DNA of 64,000 bases from an uncultured Prevotella sp. (GCA_934204655.1 CAKPZJ010000002.1:104222-168221), one strand, 5' to 3'. Positions 46,355 to 55,956 are shown, numbered from the stretch's first letter. Notes: generated from the sequence alone by a model not told the origin. A program made the numbers and translations.

Positions 46355-48088
46355 TTATGCCTGAGCCTTGTCTATCCAGCCCTGAATGGTCTCTACACTT
46401 GGCTTGTCAAAGGTCAGCTTATATTTCTTGTGTATTTCGCCGAGCTTCTGCTGCAGTCCCTGTGCTTTCTCGTCGCGGATGTCCGAGATAAGGTTGAACC
46501 CAGCCTTGCGCAGCACGTAGACCTCGTCTTCGGGTACACCTATGGCCCCCCATTCTGCTATGCTGCTCTGTGGCATCTTGGCCTCTGGCTTCATTTGCGG
46601 GAAGAGCATTACTTCCTGGATATACTCCTTGCCGGTCATCAGCATCACCAAACGGTCTATGCCGATACCTATACCACTGGTGGGTGGCATGCCATACTGC
46701 AGGGCACGCAGGAAGTCCTGGTCAATAACCATGGCCTCGTCGTCGCCCTTGTCGGCCAGGCGCATCTGCTCCTTGAAGCGTGCCTCCTGGTCTATGGGGT
46801 CGTTGAGTTCAGAGTAAGCATTGGCCAGCTCCTTACCATTAACCATCAGTTCGAAGCGCTCGGTAAGCCCAGGCTTGTTGCGGTGCATCTTGGTGAGCGG
46901 GCTCATCTCTACGGGATAGTCGATAATGAAGGTGGGCTGTATGAAGTTACCCTCGCAGAACTCGCCAAATATCTCATCGATAAGTTTACCCTTGCCAAAG
47001 CTGTCATCTATGGTTTCCATTTTGAGCTCGTCTACAGCTATATGCCGTATTTCGTCCTCGCTCTTGCCGTACAGGTCGAAACCGGTCTTCTCTTTGATGG
47101 CATCAAGGATGGGCAGGCGACGGAAAGGAGCCTTGAAACTTATCACCTTGTCGCCCATCTGTACTTCTGGCTTGCCGTTTACGGCTATGCAAATGGTTTC
47201 GAGCAGGCGCTCGGTGAAGTTCATCATCCAGTTGTAGTCCTTGTACTGCACATAAAGCTCCATGCAGGTAAACTCGGGGTTGTGGAACCGGTCCATACCC
47301 TCATTGCGGAAGTTCTTGCCTATCTCGTAGACACCCTCAAAGCCACCTACGATGAGGCGTTTAAGATACAGCTCAGTGGCTATGCGCATATACATATCTA
47401 TATTAAGCGCATTGAAGTGGGTGATGAAGGGGCGGGCGCTGGCTCCGCCGGCTATGCTCTGCAGGGTAGGTGTCTCTACCTCTGTATAGCCTGCCTCGTC
47501 GAAGAAACGGCGCATGGTGCGCAGCACGGTGGCACGCTTGAGGAACGTATCTTTCACGCCATCGTTAACTATCAGGTCTACATAGCGCTGACGATAACGC
47601 ATCTCGGGGTCGTCAAACTTGTCGTAGGCTACGCCATCCTTATATTTAACGATTGGCAACGGCTTCAGGCTCTTGCTCAGCAGGGTTATCTCCTTGGCGT
47701 GTACGCTTATCTCACCGGTCTGAGTCTTGAAGACGAAGCCCTTGATGCCAACAAAGTCGCCGATGTCCATCAGTTTCTTAAATACCTTATTATATAAGTC
47801 CTTGTTGTCATCCGGGCAGATGTCATCGCGGGTAATGTAGACCTGAATACGGCCTTTGGAATCCTGTATCTCGGCAAAACTGGCTTTGCCCATTACGCGG
47901 CGGCTCATCATGCGGCCGGCTATCACCACCTGGCGTTCCTCGTTATCGCGATAGTTGTCACGGATGTCAGTCGAGAATGCATTGGTGGGAAATTCGGCTG
48001 CGGGATAGGGGTCTATACCCATCTGGCGCAACTCCTCAAGACTCTGTCTGCGGATAATCTCCTGTTCGCTTAGTTCTAATACGTTCAT
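46355..48088 (-). CDS. lysS: Lysine--tRNA ligase (class II)
   Basis: A 577-residue class II synthetase: an N-terminal OB-fold anticodon-binding domain ([23 protein letters not shown]), motif 1 around [16 protein letters not shown], motif 2 [20 protein letters not shown] and motif 3 [17 protein letters not shown]-terminal extension of ~70 residues follows ([22 protein letters not shown]), as seen in Bacteroidetes LysS. It charges tRNA-Lys. It heads the lysS-gpsA-pgi(-HAD) row. A TACTTTTG box on the minus strand at 48206-48213 lies ~118 bp upstream. Confidence 0.96.
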   Translation of the reverse strand: MNVLELSEQEIIRRQSLEELRQMGIDPYPAAEFPTNAFSTDIRDNYRDNEERQVVIAGRMMSRRVMGKASFAEIQDSKGRIQVYITRDDICPDDNKDLYNKVFKKLMDIGDFVGIKGFVFKTQTGEISVHAKEITLLSKSLKPLPIVKYKDGVAYDKFDDPEMRYRQRYVDLIVNDGVKDTFLKRATVLRTMRRFFDEAGYTEVETPTLQSIAGGASARPFITHFNALNIDMYMRIATELYLKRLIVGGFEGVYEIGKNFRNEGMDRFHNPEFTCMELYVQYKDYNWMMNFTERLLETICIAVNGKPEVQMGDKVISFKAPFRRLPILDAIKEKTGFDLYGKSEDEIRHIAVDELKMETIDDSFGKGKLIDEIFGEFCEGNFIQPTFIIDYPVEMSPLTKMHRNKPGLTERFELMVNGKELANAYSELNDPIDQEARFKEQMRLADKGDDEAMVIDQDFLRALQYGMPPTSGIGIGIDRLVMLMTGKEYIQEVMLFPQMKPEAKMPQSSIAEWGAIGVPEDEVYVLRKAGFNLISDIRDEKAQGLQQKLGEIHKKYKLTFDKPSVETIQGWIDKAQA

Positions 48089-48205
48089 ATCTGTTTGTCT
48101 TTATTGTCTATTGCCTGTCAGTACGACCCTTTTGCGCCCCTGCGCGTTGTCTACATGTTTACTTAGACTACTGCTGGGTCTACTTCCTATACTTTATTAG
48201 TTGTG

Positions 48206-48213
48206 CAAAAGTA
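48206..48213 (-). promoter_or_regulatory. Candidate -7 box of lysS
   Basis: TACTTTTG on the minus strand; no clear -33 TTTG. The rest of the 48089-48554 gap is AT-rich and shows no further gene or strong structure. Confidence 0.4.
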
Positions 48214-48554
48214 TGAAAAAAAAACGAAAGGACATTGATTTTTACCTTTTTTTAGGTGGTTTTAATAGGCGTAGATAGTTATGCGTGGGCTATGGGCTAC
48301 GTTTTGCCCGGCTATCCTTAATCTACACATCCCTACTGATAGTGTTAATTTTCCAAAAAAACGTCCGATAGTATTGCCATTCACCAGAAAAACCGTAAAT
48401 TAGCGCCATTAATAACATTTCCTTAGCCTATGCGTTGCCTCTATTACGCCCTGTTTTATATACATTGCCATGATGCCAATGCTGATAACGCCTAGTATGG
48501 TACTGCCATTCTGACAAGCAGAACCAGCTAATTACCCTGCTACATCTACAGCTT

Positions 48555-49043
48555 ATGAAACGACTATTATTATCAATCGCTATTTTCTGCCTGGCACTAC
48601 CGTTGTTGGGGCAGAGCTTTCATTACTATCCCTTGAAGGAGGTAAAAGATACCATTCAATACCTCAAACTTAACTTTGATAATCAGAGTAGTTATTTTAA
48701 GGGCAAGACTTTTGATGAGTTTTGGCAGATACTCCGGCGTGATATATCACCCAAGAAATGCAATCCTAAGGACACGTCTCCGTTTATAGATCCGCATGGT
48801 ATCCGGTATGTAAGAGGTGCTTTTGTGGTCTGTATGGATGTTAATGGCGTTCCTGCTGACACATGCCAGGTATTGGCCGGACATATCAGAATATTTTTCA
48901 AGCCTCCCTATACGGTAGATGCTGACAAGCTATTCTATATGATGCCAGATAACTCAACGATAGATAGTCGGGCCAAATTGCTGAGCAATTTTATTATTGA
49001 CGAGCTTTGGGTTTGCATTGTTGACCGACGACGAGGATACTAA
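48555..49043 (+). CDS. Secreted protein of unknown function, tandem copy 1
   Basis: A 162-residue protein with a signal peptide (MKRLLLSIAIFCLALPLLGQ). The mature part (YYPLKEVKDTIQYLKLNF, YFKGKTFDEFWQILRRDISP, YVRGAFVVCMDVNG, FKPPYTVDADKLFYMM) has no family I recognise. It is followed 19 bp later by a paralogue whose first ~70 residues are almost identical, while the second halves differ. The pair is more AT-rich than neighbouring genes. It probably acts in the periplasm or is exported. Confidence 0.75.
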   Translation: MKRLLLSIAIFCLALPLLGQSFHYYPLKEVKDTIQYLKLNFDNQSSYFKGKTFDEFWQILRRDISPKKCNPKDTSPFIDPHGIRYVRGAFVVCMDVNGVPADTCQVLAGHIRIFFKPPYTVDADKLFYMMPDNSTIDSRAKLLSNFIIDELWVCIVDRRRGY

Positions 49044-49062
49044 TATTTGCTATCTACAACTT

Positions 49063-49554
49063 ATGAAACGAGTATTATTATCAATTGCTATTTTCTGCCT
49101 GGCCCTGCCTATGCTGGGACAATTTCATTACTATCCCTTGAAGGAGGTGAAAGACACCATTCAATACCTCAAACTTAACTTTGATAATCAGAGTAGTTAT
49201 TTTAAGGGCAAGACTTTTGATGAGTTTTGGCAGATTCTCCGGCGTGATATATCACCGAAAAAATGCAACCAAATTGAGACTTCTCCATTTATTGATTCTC
49301 ATGGTAAATGTTATGTTCGTGGCGCATTTGTCGTGTGCATGGATCAGAGTGGAGCTCCCGCTGACACTTGCGAGGTGTTGGCTGCCCATATCAACATAAA
49401 TTTTAAGCCTCCTTATATTGTAGATGCCCATGATTTATTTTACATGTTACCAGATAATATAACAGTAGATGGGCGGGCAAAGCTATTGGCTAACTTTATT
49501 ATTGATAAAATGTGGGTTGCTACTATTGACCGACGACAAATAAATGATTTCTAA
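49063..49554 (+). CDS. Secreted protein of unknown function, tandem copy 2
   Basis: A 163-residue paralogue of the gene at 48555, starting MKRVLLSIAIFCLALPMLGQ. That ATG aligns with the start of copy 1, so the longer open frame beginning inside copy 1 is rejected. The segment from the signal peptide to ISPKKCN is nearly identical to copy 1; downstream YVRGAFVVCMD and NFIIDKMWVATIDRR are conserved but diverged. The sharp change in similarity suggests a duplication followed by partial gene conversion. Confidence 0.75.
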   Translation: MKRVLLSIAIFCLALPMLGQFHYYPLKEVKDTIQYLKLNFDNQSSYFKGKTFDEFWQILRRDISPKKCNQIETSPFIDSHGKCYVRGAFVVCMDQSGAPADTCEVLAAHININFKPPYIVDAHDLFYMLPDNITVDGRAKLLANFIIDKMWVATIDRRQINDF

Positions 49555-49565
49555 CAACACAGTCT

Positions 49566-50171
49566 ATGAGAAAATTATTATCCATTAGAAGATGCGTATG
49601 GGCACTGCTTATGGCTGTGTGGCTGCTCATAGGTTGTCACGACCCCAACCCTTACGGTCTGGGCAATGATACTCCTGCCGATATGCGGAAAGCGTTGACA
49701 GGAGTAGTGTCGTATCTACGGCAGCACGGACAACAGATGCCCTATCTCCAAGAACGCAACTTCACGGCCAATGACTTACTGGTACGTATGGCCATCTGTA
49801 ACAAAACCGATGATACCGTATATGTCAAGATACCTTTCGTGCGGGCACAATGTGACTCGCTGGCCACGGCCGACAGCCTGTATTTTGCCCCTCGCCGCAT
49901 GGTAGTCTGGGGCAGGGTTATAAAGGGAATGAGCCAACCCGAGGTGCGGTTTATCGAATTGGAGCCTACCCGCGATTATCATAAGGCCAACCGTAATCGC
50001 ATCTGGTACAGGGCTTTCTCTGGCGAGATGAATTTCTTCACTGAGAATGGCTTTAACGACTACTCCATGGAGTGGGTCAACGGGCACGTGGTCTCCGATA
50101 CCGTGCGGCAGGTTCCTGTCAATGGCCCAGGACACGGTGTACAGAATGGTGAAAAAATAGGACGAAAATGA
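49566..50171 (+). CDS. Lipoprotein of unknown function
   Basis: A 201-residue protein with a long signal ending in a lipobox (MAVWLLIGC). The mature part (ADMRKALTGVVSYLRQHGQ, DTVYVKIPFVRAQCDSL, RRMVVWGRVIKG, DYHKANRNRIWYRAF) shows no family I know. It starts 11 bp after secreted copy 2, suggesting a three-gene unit of exported proteins. The last codons contain a short duplicated stretch (GGACGAAAATGAAAAAA twice near 50160-50190). Confidence 0.7.
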   Translation: MRKLLSIRRCVWALLMAVWLLIGCHDPNPYGLGNDTPADMRKALTGVVSYLRQHGQQMPYLQERNFTANDLLVRMAICNKTDDTVYVKIPFVRAQCDSLATADSLYFAPRRMVVWGRVIKGMSQPEVRFIELEPTRDYHKANRNRIWYRAFSGEMNFFTENGFNDYSMEWVNGHVVSDTVRQVPVNGPGHGVQNGEKIGRK

Positions 50172-50276
50172 AAAAAGAGGACGAAAATGAAAAAATAACA
50201 GTCATAAAGGCCGTTTTACCGTATTTTATAACTACTTTTGCAGGCAGACAAACAAACTTTTATATTTATAGTTATT

Positions 50277-51188
50277 ATGAAACCAACTTTATTACTCCTC
50301 GCAGCAGGCATGGGAAGCCGCTACGGTGGGCTGAAACAGCTTGACGGACTGGGCCCCAATGGTGAAACCATCATGGATTATTCTATTTATGATGCCATTC
50401 AAGCCGGATTTGGTAAGATTGTATTTGTAATACGCAAGGATTTTGAGCAGGATTTCCGCGATAAGGTTCTGTCTAAATACGAGGGACACATCCCAGCTGA
50501 AGTATGTTTCCAGTCGATAGACGCCCTGCCCGAGGGATTTACAGTTCCCGCTGGCAGACAGAAGCCCTGGGGTACCAACCACGCTGTGCTGATGGCCAAG
50601 GACATCATCAAGGAGCCATTCTGTGTCATTAACTGCGATGACTTCTACAACCGCGATGCCTTTATGGTCATTGGCAAGTTCCTGGCTAATCTGCCCGAGG
50701 GTGCCAAGAACGACTACGCCATGGTGGGCTTCCGTGTAGGCAACACGCTGAGCGAGAATGGCACCGTAGCACGCGGCATCTGCTCTAAGGACGATGCCGG
50801 TAATCTGACTACCGTAGTAGAGCGTACCGAGATTATGCGCGTCGAAGGCCCCGTATGCTATAAGGACGAGCAGGGCCAGTGGGTAGCCGTAGACGATAAC
50901 ACACCTGTAAGTATGAATATGTGGGGTTTCACCCCCGACTATTTTGATTATAGTGAGGCTTACTTCAAGGAGTTCCTGAGCGACCCGAAGAATATGGAGA
51001 ACCTCAAGGCCGAGTTCTTTATCCCTCTGATGGTCAACAAGCTCATCAATGAGAATACTGCTACTGTTAAGGTTCTGGACACTACCAGCAAGTGGTTCGG
51101 TGTAACCTATGCAGCAGATCGCGACAGCGTGGTGGCCCGTATCAAGACCCTGGTTGACGAGGGCGTTTACCCCGCTCACCTGTTCTAA
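50277..51188 (+). CDS. Sugar-phosphate nucleotidyltransferase-like protein
   Basis: A 303-residue NTP-transferase fold protein. MKPTLLLLAAGMGSRYGGLK carries the glycine-rich nucleotide-binding loop, NHAVLMAKD a conserved helix, and VINCDDFYNRDAF the metal-binding Asp region. The ATG at 50277 is chosen since upstream sequence holds a TACTTTTG -7 box (50233-50240). Relatives make NDP-sugars; the substrate here is unknown. It stands alone and ends at a convergent regulator gene. Confidence 0.82.
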   Translation: MKPTLLLLAAGMGSRYGGLKQLDGLGPNGETIMDYSIYDAIQAGFGKIVFVIRKDFEQDFRDKVLSKYEGHIPAEVCFQSIDALPEGFTVPAGRQKPWGTNHAVLMAKDIIKEPFCVINCDDFYNRDAFMVIGKFLANLPEGAKNDYAMVGFRVGNTLSENGTVARGICSKDDAGNLTTVVERTEIMRVEGPVCYKDEQGQWVAVDDNTPVSMNMWGFTPDYFDYSEAYFKEFLSDPKNMENLKAEFFIPLMVNKLINENTATVKVLDTTSKWFGVTYAADRDSVVARIKTLVDEGVYPAHLF

Positions 51189-51231
51189 TACGCTTTTAGT
51201 TGCTGCCGTCATGGCAGTATATTAATAAAGT

Positions 51232-51304
51232 AGCGCTGCCAGTTCATCCTGCTATGGTCGTGGTTTCTCTCACGGTTCTTATTGGCAGATAAGCAGGCAG
51301 CGCT
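51232..51304. terminator. Inverted repeat between convergent genes
   Basis: AGCGCTGCC (51232-51240) and GGCAGCGCT (51296-51304) are perfect arms around 55 nt that contain a further CACGAC/CACGG-like partial stem. The position between two convergent stops suggests a shared terminator. Confidence 0.45.
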
Positions 51305-51312
51305 ATCATTTT

Positions 51313-52326
51313 TTACCGTGCAAATATAAAGTCTGGAACCCGTCCCCGTTTCTTCATTCGTTGCTCCAGTATCTGTTGCAGATTGTCCGACGGTTTCATT
51401 TTCAGTTTTCGTCTGATGTTGGCACGCTGGGTGCTGATGTTGCTCTCCGTCTTTCCCAGTATGGCGCATACCTCGCTCAGTTTCTTGTTGCGCAGTATCA
51501 GTTGGCATATATCCGTTTCCGATGGTGTAAGTTCTGGCAGTGCCTGGGCTATCTTGTTTTTCTCCGTCTCGCGTAGCTGCAGAAACTCTATCACGTTGGC
51601 CAGCAGATTGCGCTGCGACCGCTCGCCCAGTAAGTCCAGCAGCCGACGGGTATGTTCCGTGTTGTGCCGGCCTGAGGCCAACTTGATGTATGCTTTGACC
51701 TGCGCCTTGTTCAGCCTGAGTATGTGTAGCAACTCGGCCTCGTCCTGGCGGAGTGTCATGTTCTCATTCTCCAGCCGCTCTGCGTTCTTGGCGATGCGGA
51801 ACCCTAAAAAACCAAAGAATACCAGCACCACGAGTAGCATAAAGGCATAATCCTTTAGTACGGCATCGTTAGTAATACCTATGCAGAGTATATAGGTAGT
51901 GATGGCCATAGCCACCGATACCTGGGTGGTACGGGTGAGATAGGTAGAGAGCGACACGATGATGTTGCCCGATAGCAGTATCATGTTAACGATTATCACC
52001 ATATAGTTATTGGGTACCTGTGGTGTTATGGCGCTGAACACGGTGTCGGCCGACAGGGCCAGCTGGGTGGCCAGCGTCATTACCGACAGGGTAGTCACTA
52101 TGCCTGCCCACCTGCAAACATACCCCAGTCCCAACAGGAGTATCACGGAGAGTAGCAGCGAGTTAGTGATGGTAAAGAATGGATGGAACGCCCCCGACAG
52201 CCCCAGTATGTTGGACGATAGGGTAGCCATCATGGCTACAAAATAGCAGGCCAGTATAATCTGGCGCTGGTGTCCGATAAATGTGTTATCTCTCTCTAAG
52301 AGATGTCTAAGCCAGTTGTGTGTCAT
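51313..52326 (-). CDS. Membrane-anchored LuxR-type helix-turn-helix regulator
   Basis: A 337-residue protein. The first ~180 residues contain about six membrane segments (IILACYFVAMMATLSSNILGL, SLLLSVILLLGLGYVC, YMVIIVNMILLSGNIIV, AFMLLVVLVFFGFLGF). A coiled-coil linker (NAERLENENMTLRQDEAELL) leads to a C-terminal HTH (LTPSETDICQLILRNKKLSE, TESNISTQRANIRRKL). This layout is frequent in Bacteroidetes and suggests direct signalling from membrane to DNA. The signal and targets are unknown. Confidence 0.82.
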   Translation of the reverse strand: MTHNWLRHLLERDNTFIGHQRQIILACYFVAMMATLSSNILGLSGAFHPFFTITNSLLLSVILLLGLGYVCRWAGIVTTLSVMTLATQLALSADTVFSAITPQVPNNYMVIIVNMILLSGNIIVSLSTYLTRTTQVSVAMAITTYILCIGITNDAVLKDYAFMLLVVLVFFGFLGFRIAKNAERLENENMTLRQDEAELLHILRLNKAQVKAYIKLASGRHNTEHTRRLLDLLGERSQRNLLANVIEFLQLRETEKNKIAQALPELTPSETDICQLILRNKKLSEVCAILGKTESNISTQRANIRRKLKMKPSDNLQQILEQRMKKRGRVPDFIFAR

Positions 52327-52609
52327 TGATGATGAGGTTAAAGTTGGTTTACAGTTATCTTTTTTCGGCCTGTTAGTGCCTCTAACATAGCGTCAAATTT
52401 ACAGAAAACTTTTCATATTGACGGATTTTGAGGTACTTTTTTCTGCTATCTCCCTTATTTTGACTATTTTTTAGGGGCTGTTCCCTTTTATTATTGCCCT
52501 GAAAGCTATATATTTGCCCTCTGTAATGATGGTTTGGCCAACCATGGCCACCCAGGCAGCCATCACGGCCACGAATACGCATAAAACTATATAATAATGT
52601 AATCAGGGC

Positions 52610-52828
52610 CTATTCCTGTTCCCTTACGACAGGTAGCTGGCGGGCTATCCTGTGGTTCAGGTCATACCCACTGTTTTTAGTAATCTTCTGATTAGGCTCA
52701 TGGAAAGTGGCGGCGGCCTTTTCCCATGAGCCATTGCTTATTATATAGGCGGTGGCGTGAAGCCCCAGTCCCATATAGGAAGCTCCGGTCTTCCTCCATG
52801 TCGTCAGCGTGCTGTTTGGAGAGGTGTC
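52610..52828 (-). pseudogene. Probable C-terminal gene remnant
   Basis: On the minus strand, 72 codons are open from a TAA at 52829-52831 to a TAG at 52610-52612, with protein-like composition: LTTWRKTGASYMGLGLHATA, SNGSWEKAAATFHEPNQKI, YDLNHRIARQLPVVRE. Only an internal Met is available as a start. Such a coherent stretch without an N-terminus suggests the end of a lost gene. I do not recognise the family. The rest of the 52327-52910 gap shows no other feature. Confidence 0.4.
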
Positions 52829-52910
52829 TTACCATAAAATAAATGAAATTCTGAATATTTTGTTATCAATTAAATCGTGTATTTCCTCAACTTGCACTAA
52901 CTTTGCAGAA

Positions 52911-53105
52911 GATAGGCGGCACCTTGGCAATTCAAACAAGTTTGATTGCGCTCGGTTTGCGCTATCTTTGCAGAAGATAGGCGGCACCTTGGCAATTCAA
53001 ACAAGTTTGATTGCGCTCGGTTTGCGCTATCTTTGCAGAAGATAGGCGGCACCTCAGCAATTCAAGCGAACTTGATTGCGTTCGGTTTGCACTATCTTTG
53101 CAGAG
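52911..53105 (+). repeat. Tandem array of three 65-bp promoter-bearing repeats
   Basis: Units start at 52911, 52976 and 53041 with GATAGGCGGCACCT. Units 1 and 2 are identical; unit 3 has about eight changes. Each ends in a promoter of the form TTG-N18/19-TATCTTTG, and another TAACTTTG box stands just before unit 1 (52898-52905). All point to the flippase-like gene at 53133. Confidence 0.85.
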
Positions 53106-53132
53106 AAAGAGGCTCCATTGTAGAGTTTGGTA

Positions 53133-54173
53133 ATGATAAAGAAGATAAGTGACTTGAAAAAAGCAAGTAGTGATATATTCAAGGTAATACTCTCGCTCGG
53201 TCTGGGAGGGGCCATCCTCTACTGGATGTATCGCGATTTCGACTTTTCCCGTATCGGCGATGTGATGTTACATGATATGGACTGGACATGGATGCTGCTC
53301 TCGCTGCCCTTCGGTATATTGGCCCAAGCCTTCCGGGGGTGGCGGTGGAAGCTGACATTGGCCCCCGTGGACGAGCATCCCCGTCGCAGCACGGCCGTCA
53401 ACTCCATTTTTCTCTCGTATGCCGTGAGCCTGATGGTGCCGCGTGTTGGCGAGTTGGCGCGGTGCGGCGTGCTTACGCGTTATGACGGTGTGTCGTTTGC
53501 CAAAGCCATTGGCACTGTGGTAACAGAGCGCATTATCGACACCCTGTTTATCGGCCTGTTGGTCTTGGGCACTTTCCTGTTGCAGTTCCGCGTTTTCGAC
53601 ACCTTCTTTGCCCAGACTGGCACTCGACTCGACACCCTGCTGTGCCAGTTCTCGGCCACAGGCTACCTGGTTACTGCCGTGTGTGGCGTGGTGGTCATCG
53701 GCTTTGTCATATATCTGCTTCGCCAGTTTGCTATATATAATAAGGTGAAGAATATGTTCTGCGAGGTATGGCAGGGCATTACCTCCCTGCGTCACATCAG
53801 TAGTCCGCTGCTCTTCGTAGTTTACACCCTGGCCATCTGGGGCAGCTATTTCCTGCACTACTACCTCACCTTCTTCTGTTTTGACGCCACCGCCCATTTG
53901 GGCATGGCGTGCGCCCTGGTCACCTTTGTGGTGGGCTCGGTGGCCGTCATCGTCCCCACGCCCAACGGGGCCGGCCCCTGGCACTTTGCCGTTAAGACCA
54001 TGCTGATACTCTATGGCGTGGCCGATACCGATGCGCTGTACTTTGTGCTGATAGTCCACTCTGTACAGACCCTGTTAGTCATTCTTTTAGGCGTGTACGC
54101 CTGGGTAGCCCTGCTGTTTACCAAGCGCCACGTTCCAGCTGATACTATTCAACTAAATACCAATATATCATGA
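53133..54173 (+). CDS. LPG-synthase-TM/UPF0104-type flippase-like membrane protein
   Basis: A 346-residue integral membrane protein with about eight segments and the family patterns FRGWRWKLTLAP, FLSYAVSLMVPRVGELARCGVL and VPTPNGAGPWHFAVKTMLILYG. Relatives are the transmembrane part of MprF and YbhN proteins, thought to flip or bind lipids. The substrate is unknown. ATG at 53133 is taken as start (a TTG two codons earlier is possible). It overlaps pepD by 4 bp (ATGA) and is driven by the tandem promoter array. Confidence 0.88.
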   Translation: MIKKISDLKKASSDIFKVILSLGLGGAILYWMYRDFDFSRIGDVMLHDMDWTWMLLSLPFGILAQAFRGWRWKLTLAPVDEHPRRSTAVNSIFLSYAVSLMVPRVGELARCGVLTRYDGVSFAKAIGTVVTERIIDTLFIGLLVLGTFLLQFRVFDTFFAQTGTRLDTLLCQFSATGYLVTAVCGVVVIGFVIYLLRQFAIYNKVKNMFCEVWQGITSLRHISSPLLFVVYTLAIWGSYFLHYYLTFFCFDATAHLGMACALVTFVVGSVAVIVPTPNGAGPWHFAVKTMLILYGVADTDALYFVLIVHSVQTLLVILLGVYAWVALLFTKRHVPADTIQLNTNIS

Positions 54174-55627
54174 GCGAAATCAAGAATTTGAAACCCCAGT
54201 GCATCTGGCAGAACTTCCATGCTCTGACACAGGTTCCCCGTCCATCAGGACATCTGGAGCAGGTACAGCAATTCCTATTAGACTTTGCCGCCAAGGCAGG
54301 GGTAGAGGCTTTTAAGGACAGTGGTAATAACATCGTGATGCGCAAGCCCGCCACTCCGGGCTACGAGAACCGCAAGACGGTATTGCTCCAGGCCCACATG
54401 GACATGGTGCCGCAGAAGACACCAGAGAGCAAGCACTGCTTTGAGACCGACCCGATAGAGACCTATATAGACGGCGACTGGGTTAAGGCCCGTGGCACCA
54501 CGTTAGGCGCTGACGACGGTCTGGGGGTAGCAGCCATTATGGCCGTCATGGAGTCGCACGACCTGAAGCACGGTCCCGTTGAGGCCCTGATTACCGCCGA
54601 CGAGGAGACGGGCATGTATGGTGCCAACGACCTGCCCGAGGGCGAGCTCACCGCCGACATACTGATGAACTTGGACTCAGAGACGTGGGGCAAGTTTGTC
54701 ATCGGTTCAGCTGGCGGCATCGACATCACCGCTACCCTGGACTATAAGGAGGTAGAAACCGACCCCGAGGACGCTGCTGTCCGGGTTACGCTCAAGGGCC
54801 TGCGCGGTGGTCACTCCGGTCTGGAGATACACGAGGGTCGCGCCAATGCCAATAAGCTCATGGTACGGTTCGTACGCGAAGCTGTCGAGGAGTGCGAGGC
54901 CCGTCTGGCCTCCTGGCATGGTGGCAATATGCGCAATGCCATACCCTTTAAGGCCGAGGTGGTACTCACCCTGCCTAAGGAGAATGTGGAGGCCCTGAAA
55001 GAGTTGGTGGCCGACTGGAAAGCCGACTTTGAGGACGAGTTCAAGACCATCGAGTCGGGCATAGAGTTCTTTGCCGAGGATGTGGCCACCCCCAAAGCCG
55101 AGGTACCCGTCGAGATACAGGACAACCTGATAGACGCCATCTATGCCTGCCACGACGGTGTGGTGCGCATGATACCCGTTTACCCATCGGTGGTAGAGAC
55201 ATCGAGCAACCTGGCCATCATAGACATCGAGGGAGGCGAGGCTGCTATCAAGATACTGGCCCGCAGCTCGCGCGAGGATATGAAGGACTATATAGTCAAG
55301 ACCCTGGACAGCTGTTTCAGCATGGCCGGCATGAAGGTAGAGACCAGCGGCGACTACGGAGGCTGGGACCCCAACCCCGAGAGCGAGATACTGAACCTGC
55401 TGCGTAAGATTTACAAGGAGCAGAACGGCAAGGAGAGCATCGTACAGGTAGACCACGCCGGACTGGAGTGCTCAGTCATCCTGGGCAAGTACCCCAATAT
55501 GGATGTGGTGAGCATGGGCCCCACCCTGTGCTCGCCCCACACCACTACGGAGCGCTGTCTGATACCCACCATCGCCCCCTTCTGGAACCTGCTGGTTCAG
55601 ACGCTTGAGGAGATACCCGTTAAGTAA
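54170..55627 (+). CDS. pepD: Aminoacyl-histidine dipeptidase (M20 family)
   Basis: A 485-residue zinc peptidase of usual PepD length. LLQAHMDMVPQK supplies the first metal His and Asp, GTTLGADDGLGVAAI the bridging Asp, ITADEETGMYGA the catalytic Glu pair, and MGPTLCSPHTTTERC the C-terminal metal His. A dimerisation domain with LKGLRGGHSGLEIHEGRAN lies between. It cleaves small dipeptides such as beta-Ala-His in the cytoplasm. Its start overlaps the upstream membrane-protein stop by 4 bp. Confidence 0.94.
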   Translation: MSEIKNLKPQCIWQNFHALTQVPRPSGHLEQVQQFLLDFAAKAGVEAFKDSGNNIVMRKPATPGYENRKTVLLQAHMDMVPQKTPESKHCFETDPIETYIDGDWVKARGTTLGADDGLGVAAIMAVMESHDLKHGPVEALITADEETGMYGANDLPEGELTADILMNLDSETWGKFVIGSAGGIDITATLDYKEVETDPEDAAVRVTLKGLRGGHSGLEIHEGRANANKLMVRFVREAVEECEARLASWHGGNMRNAIPFKAEVVLTLPKENVEALKELVADWKADFEDEFKTIESGIEFFAEDVATPKAEVPVEIQDNLIDAIYACHDGVVRMIPVYPSVVETSSNLAIIDIEGGEAAIKILARSSREDMKDYIVKTLDSCFSMAGMKVETSGDYGGWDPNPESEILNLLRKIYKEQNGKESIVQVDHAGLECSVILGKYPNMDVVSMGPTLCSPHTTTERCLIPTIAPFWNLLVQTLEEIPVK

Positions 55628-55656
55628 CCCCGAGCCGTTACCGGCTTACTGATGAG

Positions 55657-55693
55657 GGCCCATGCCTCGGTGGCAGTCACCGTGGCATGGGCC
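55657..55693 (+). terminator. pepD terminator
   Basis: GGCCCATGCC pairs with GGCATGGGCC around a 17-nt loop that itself contains CGGTG/CACCG, and is followed by TTTG, 30 bp after the pepD stop. Confidence 0.8.
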
Positions 55694-55854
55694 TTTGCCG
55701 TCAGTGGGGCCGACTATGAGCCCCGATATGTCACCGCGGCCATAGGCCACAGCTAAAAAGTGACCCCGTGGCGAAAAAAAATGGACGCTATCGGTGGCGT
55801 TACAATTAATTTTATTACTTTTGCAATAGAAAAAAATAACCCTTTAACACTATT

Positions 55855-55921
55855 ATGGACGATTATCACGCGGAAAATTTTTATCTGTAAGCCGGAGCAT
55901 GCCTGAAGGTGGTTCGCTCCG
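55855..55921 (+). other. Possible corA leader: 11-residue open frame and hairpin
   Basis: A TACTTTTG box near 55815 precedes a short frame MDDYHAENFYL (55855-55890). Directly after its stop, CGGAGC (55893-55898) pairs with GCTCCG (55916-55921). The corA start is 36 bp further. Translation of the leader could affect the hairpin; this is inference. Confidence 0.3.
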
Positions 55922-55956
55922 ACCCCACGTTATCATCAATTACGGAGACGAACGAC

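Noticed and set aside
46295..47797. 500-codon plus-strand frame opposite lysS
   Set aside because: It is the antisense of a class II lysyl-tRNA synthetase with all its motifs; it has no start context or domain of its own.
52911..53105. CRISPR array
   Set aside because: The 65-bp units are contiguous, without unique spacers, contain promoters, and no cas gene is near.
52809..53152. Repetitive small plus-strand frames (EDRRHLGNSNKF repeats)
   Set aside because: The repeats come from the 65-bp non-coding promoter array, since 65 is not a multiple of three and the frame shifts between units.
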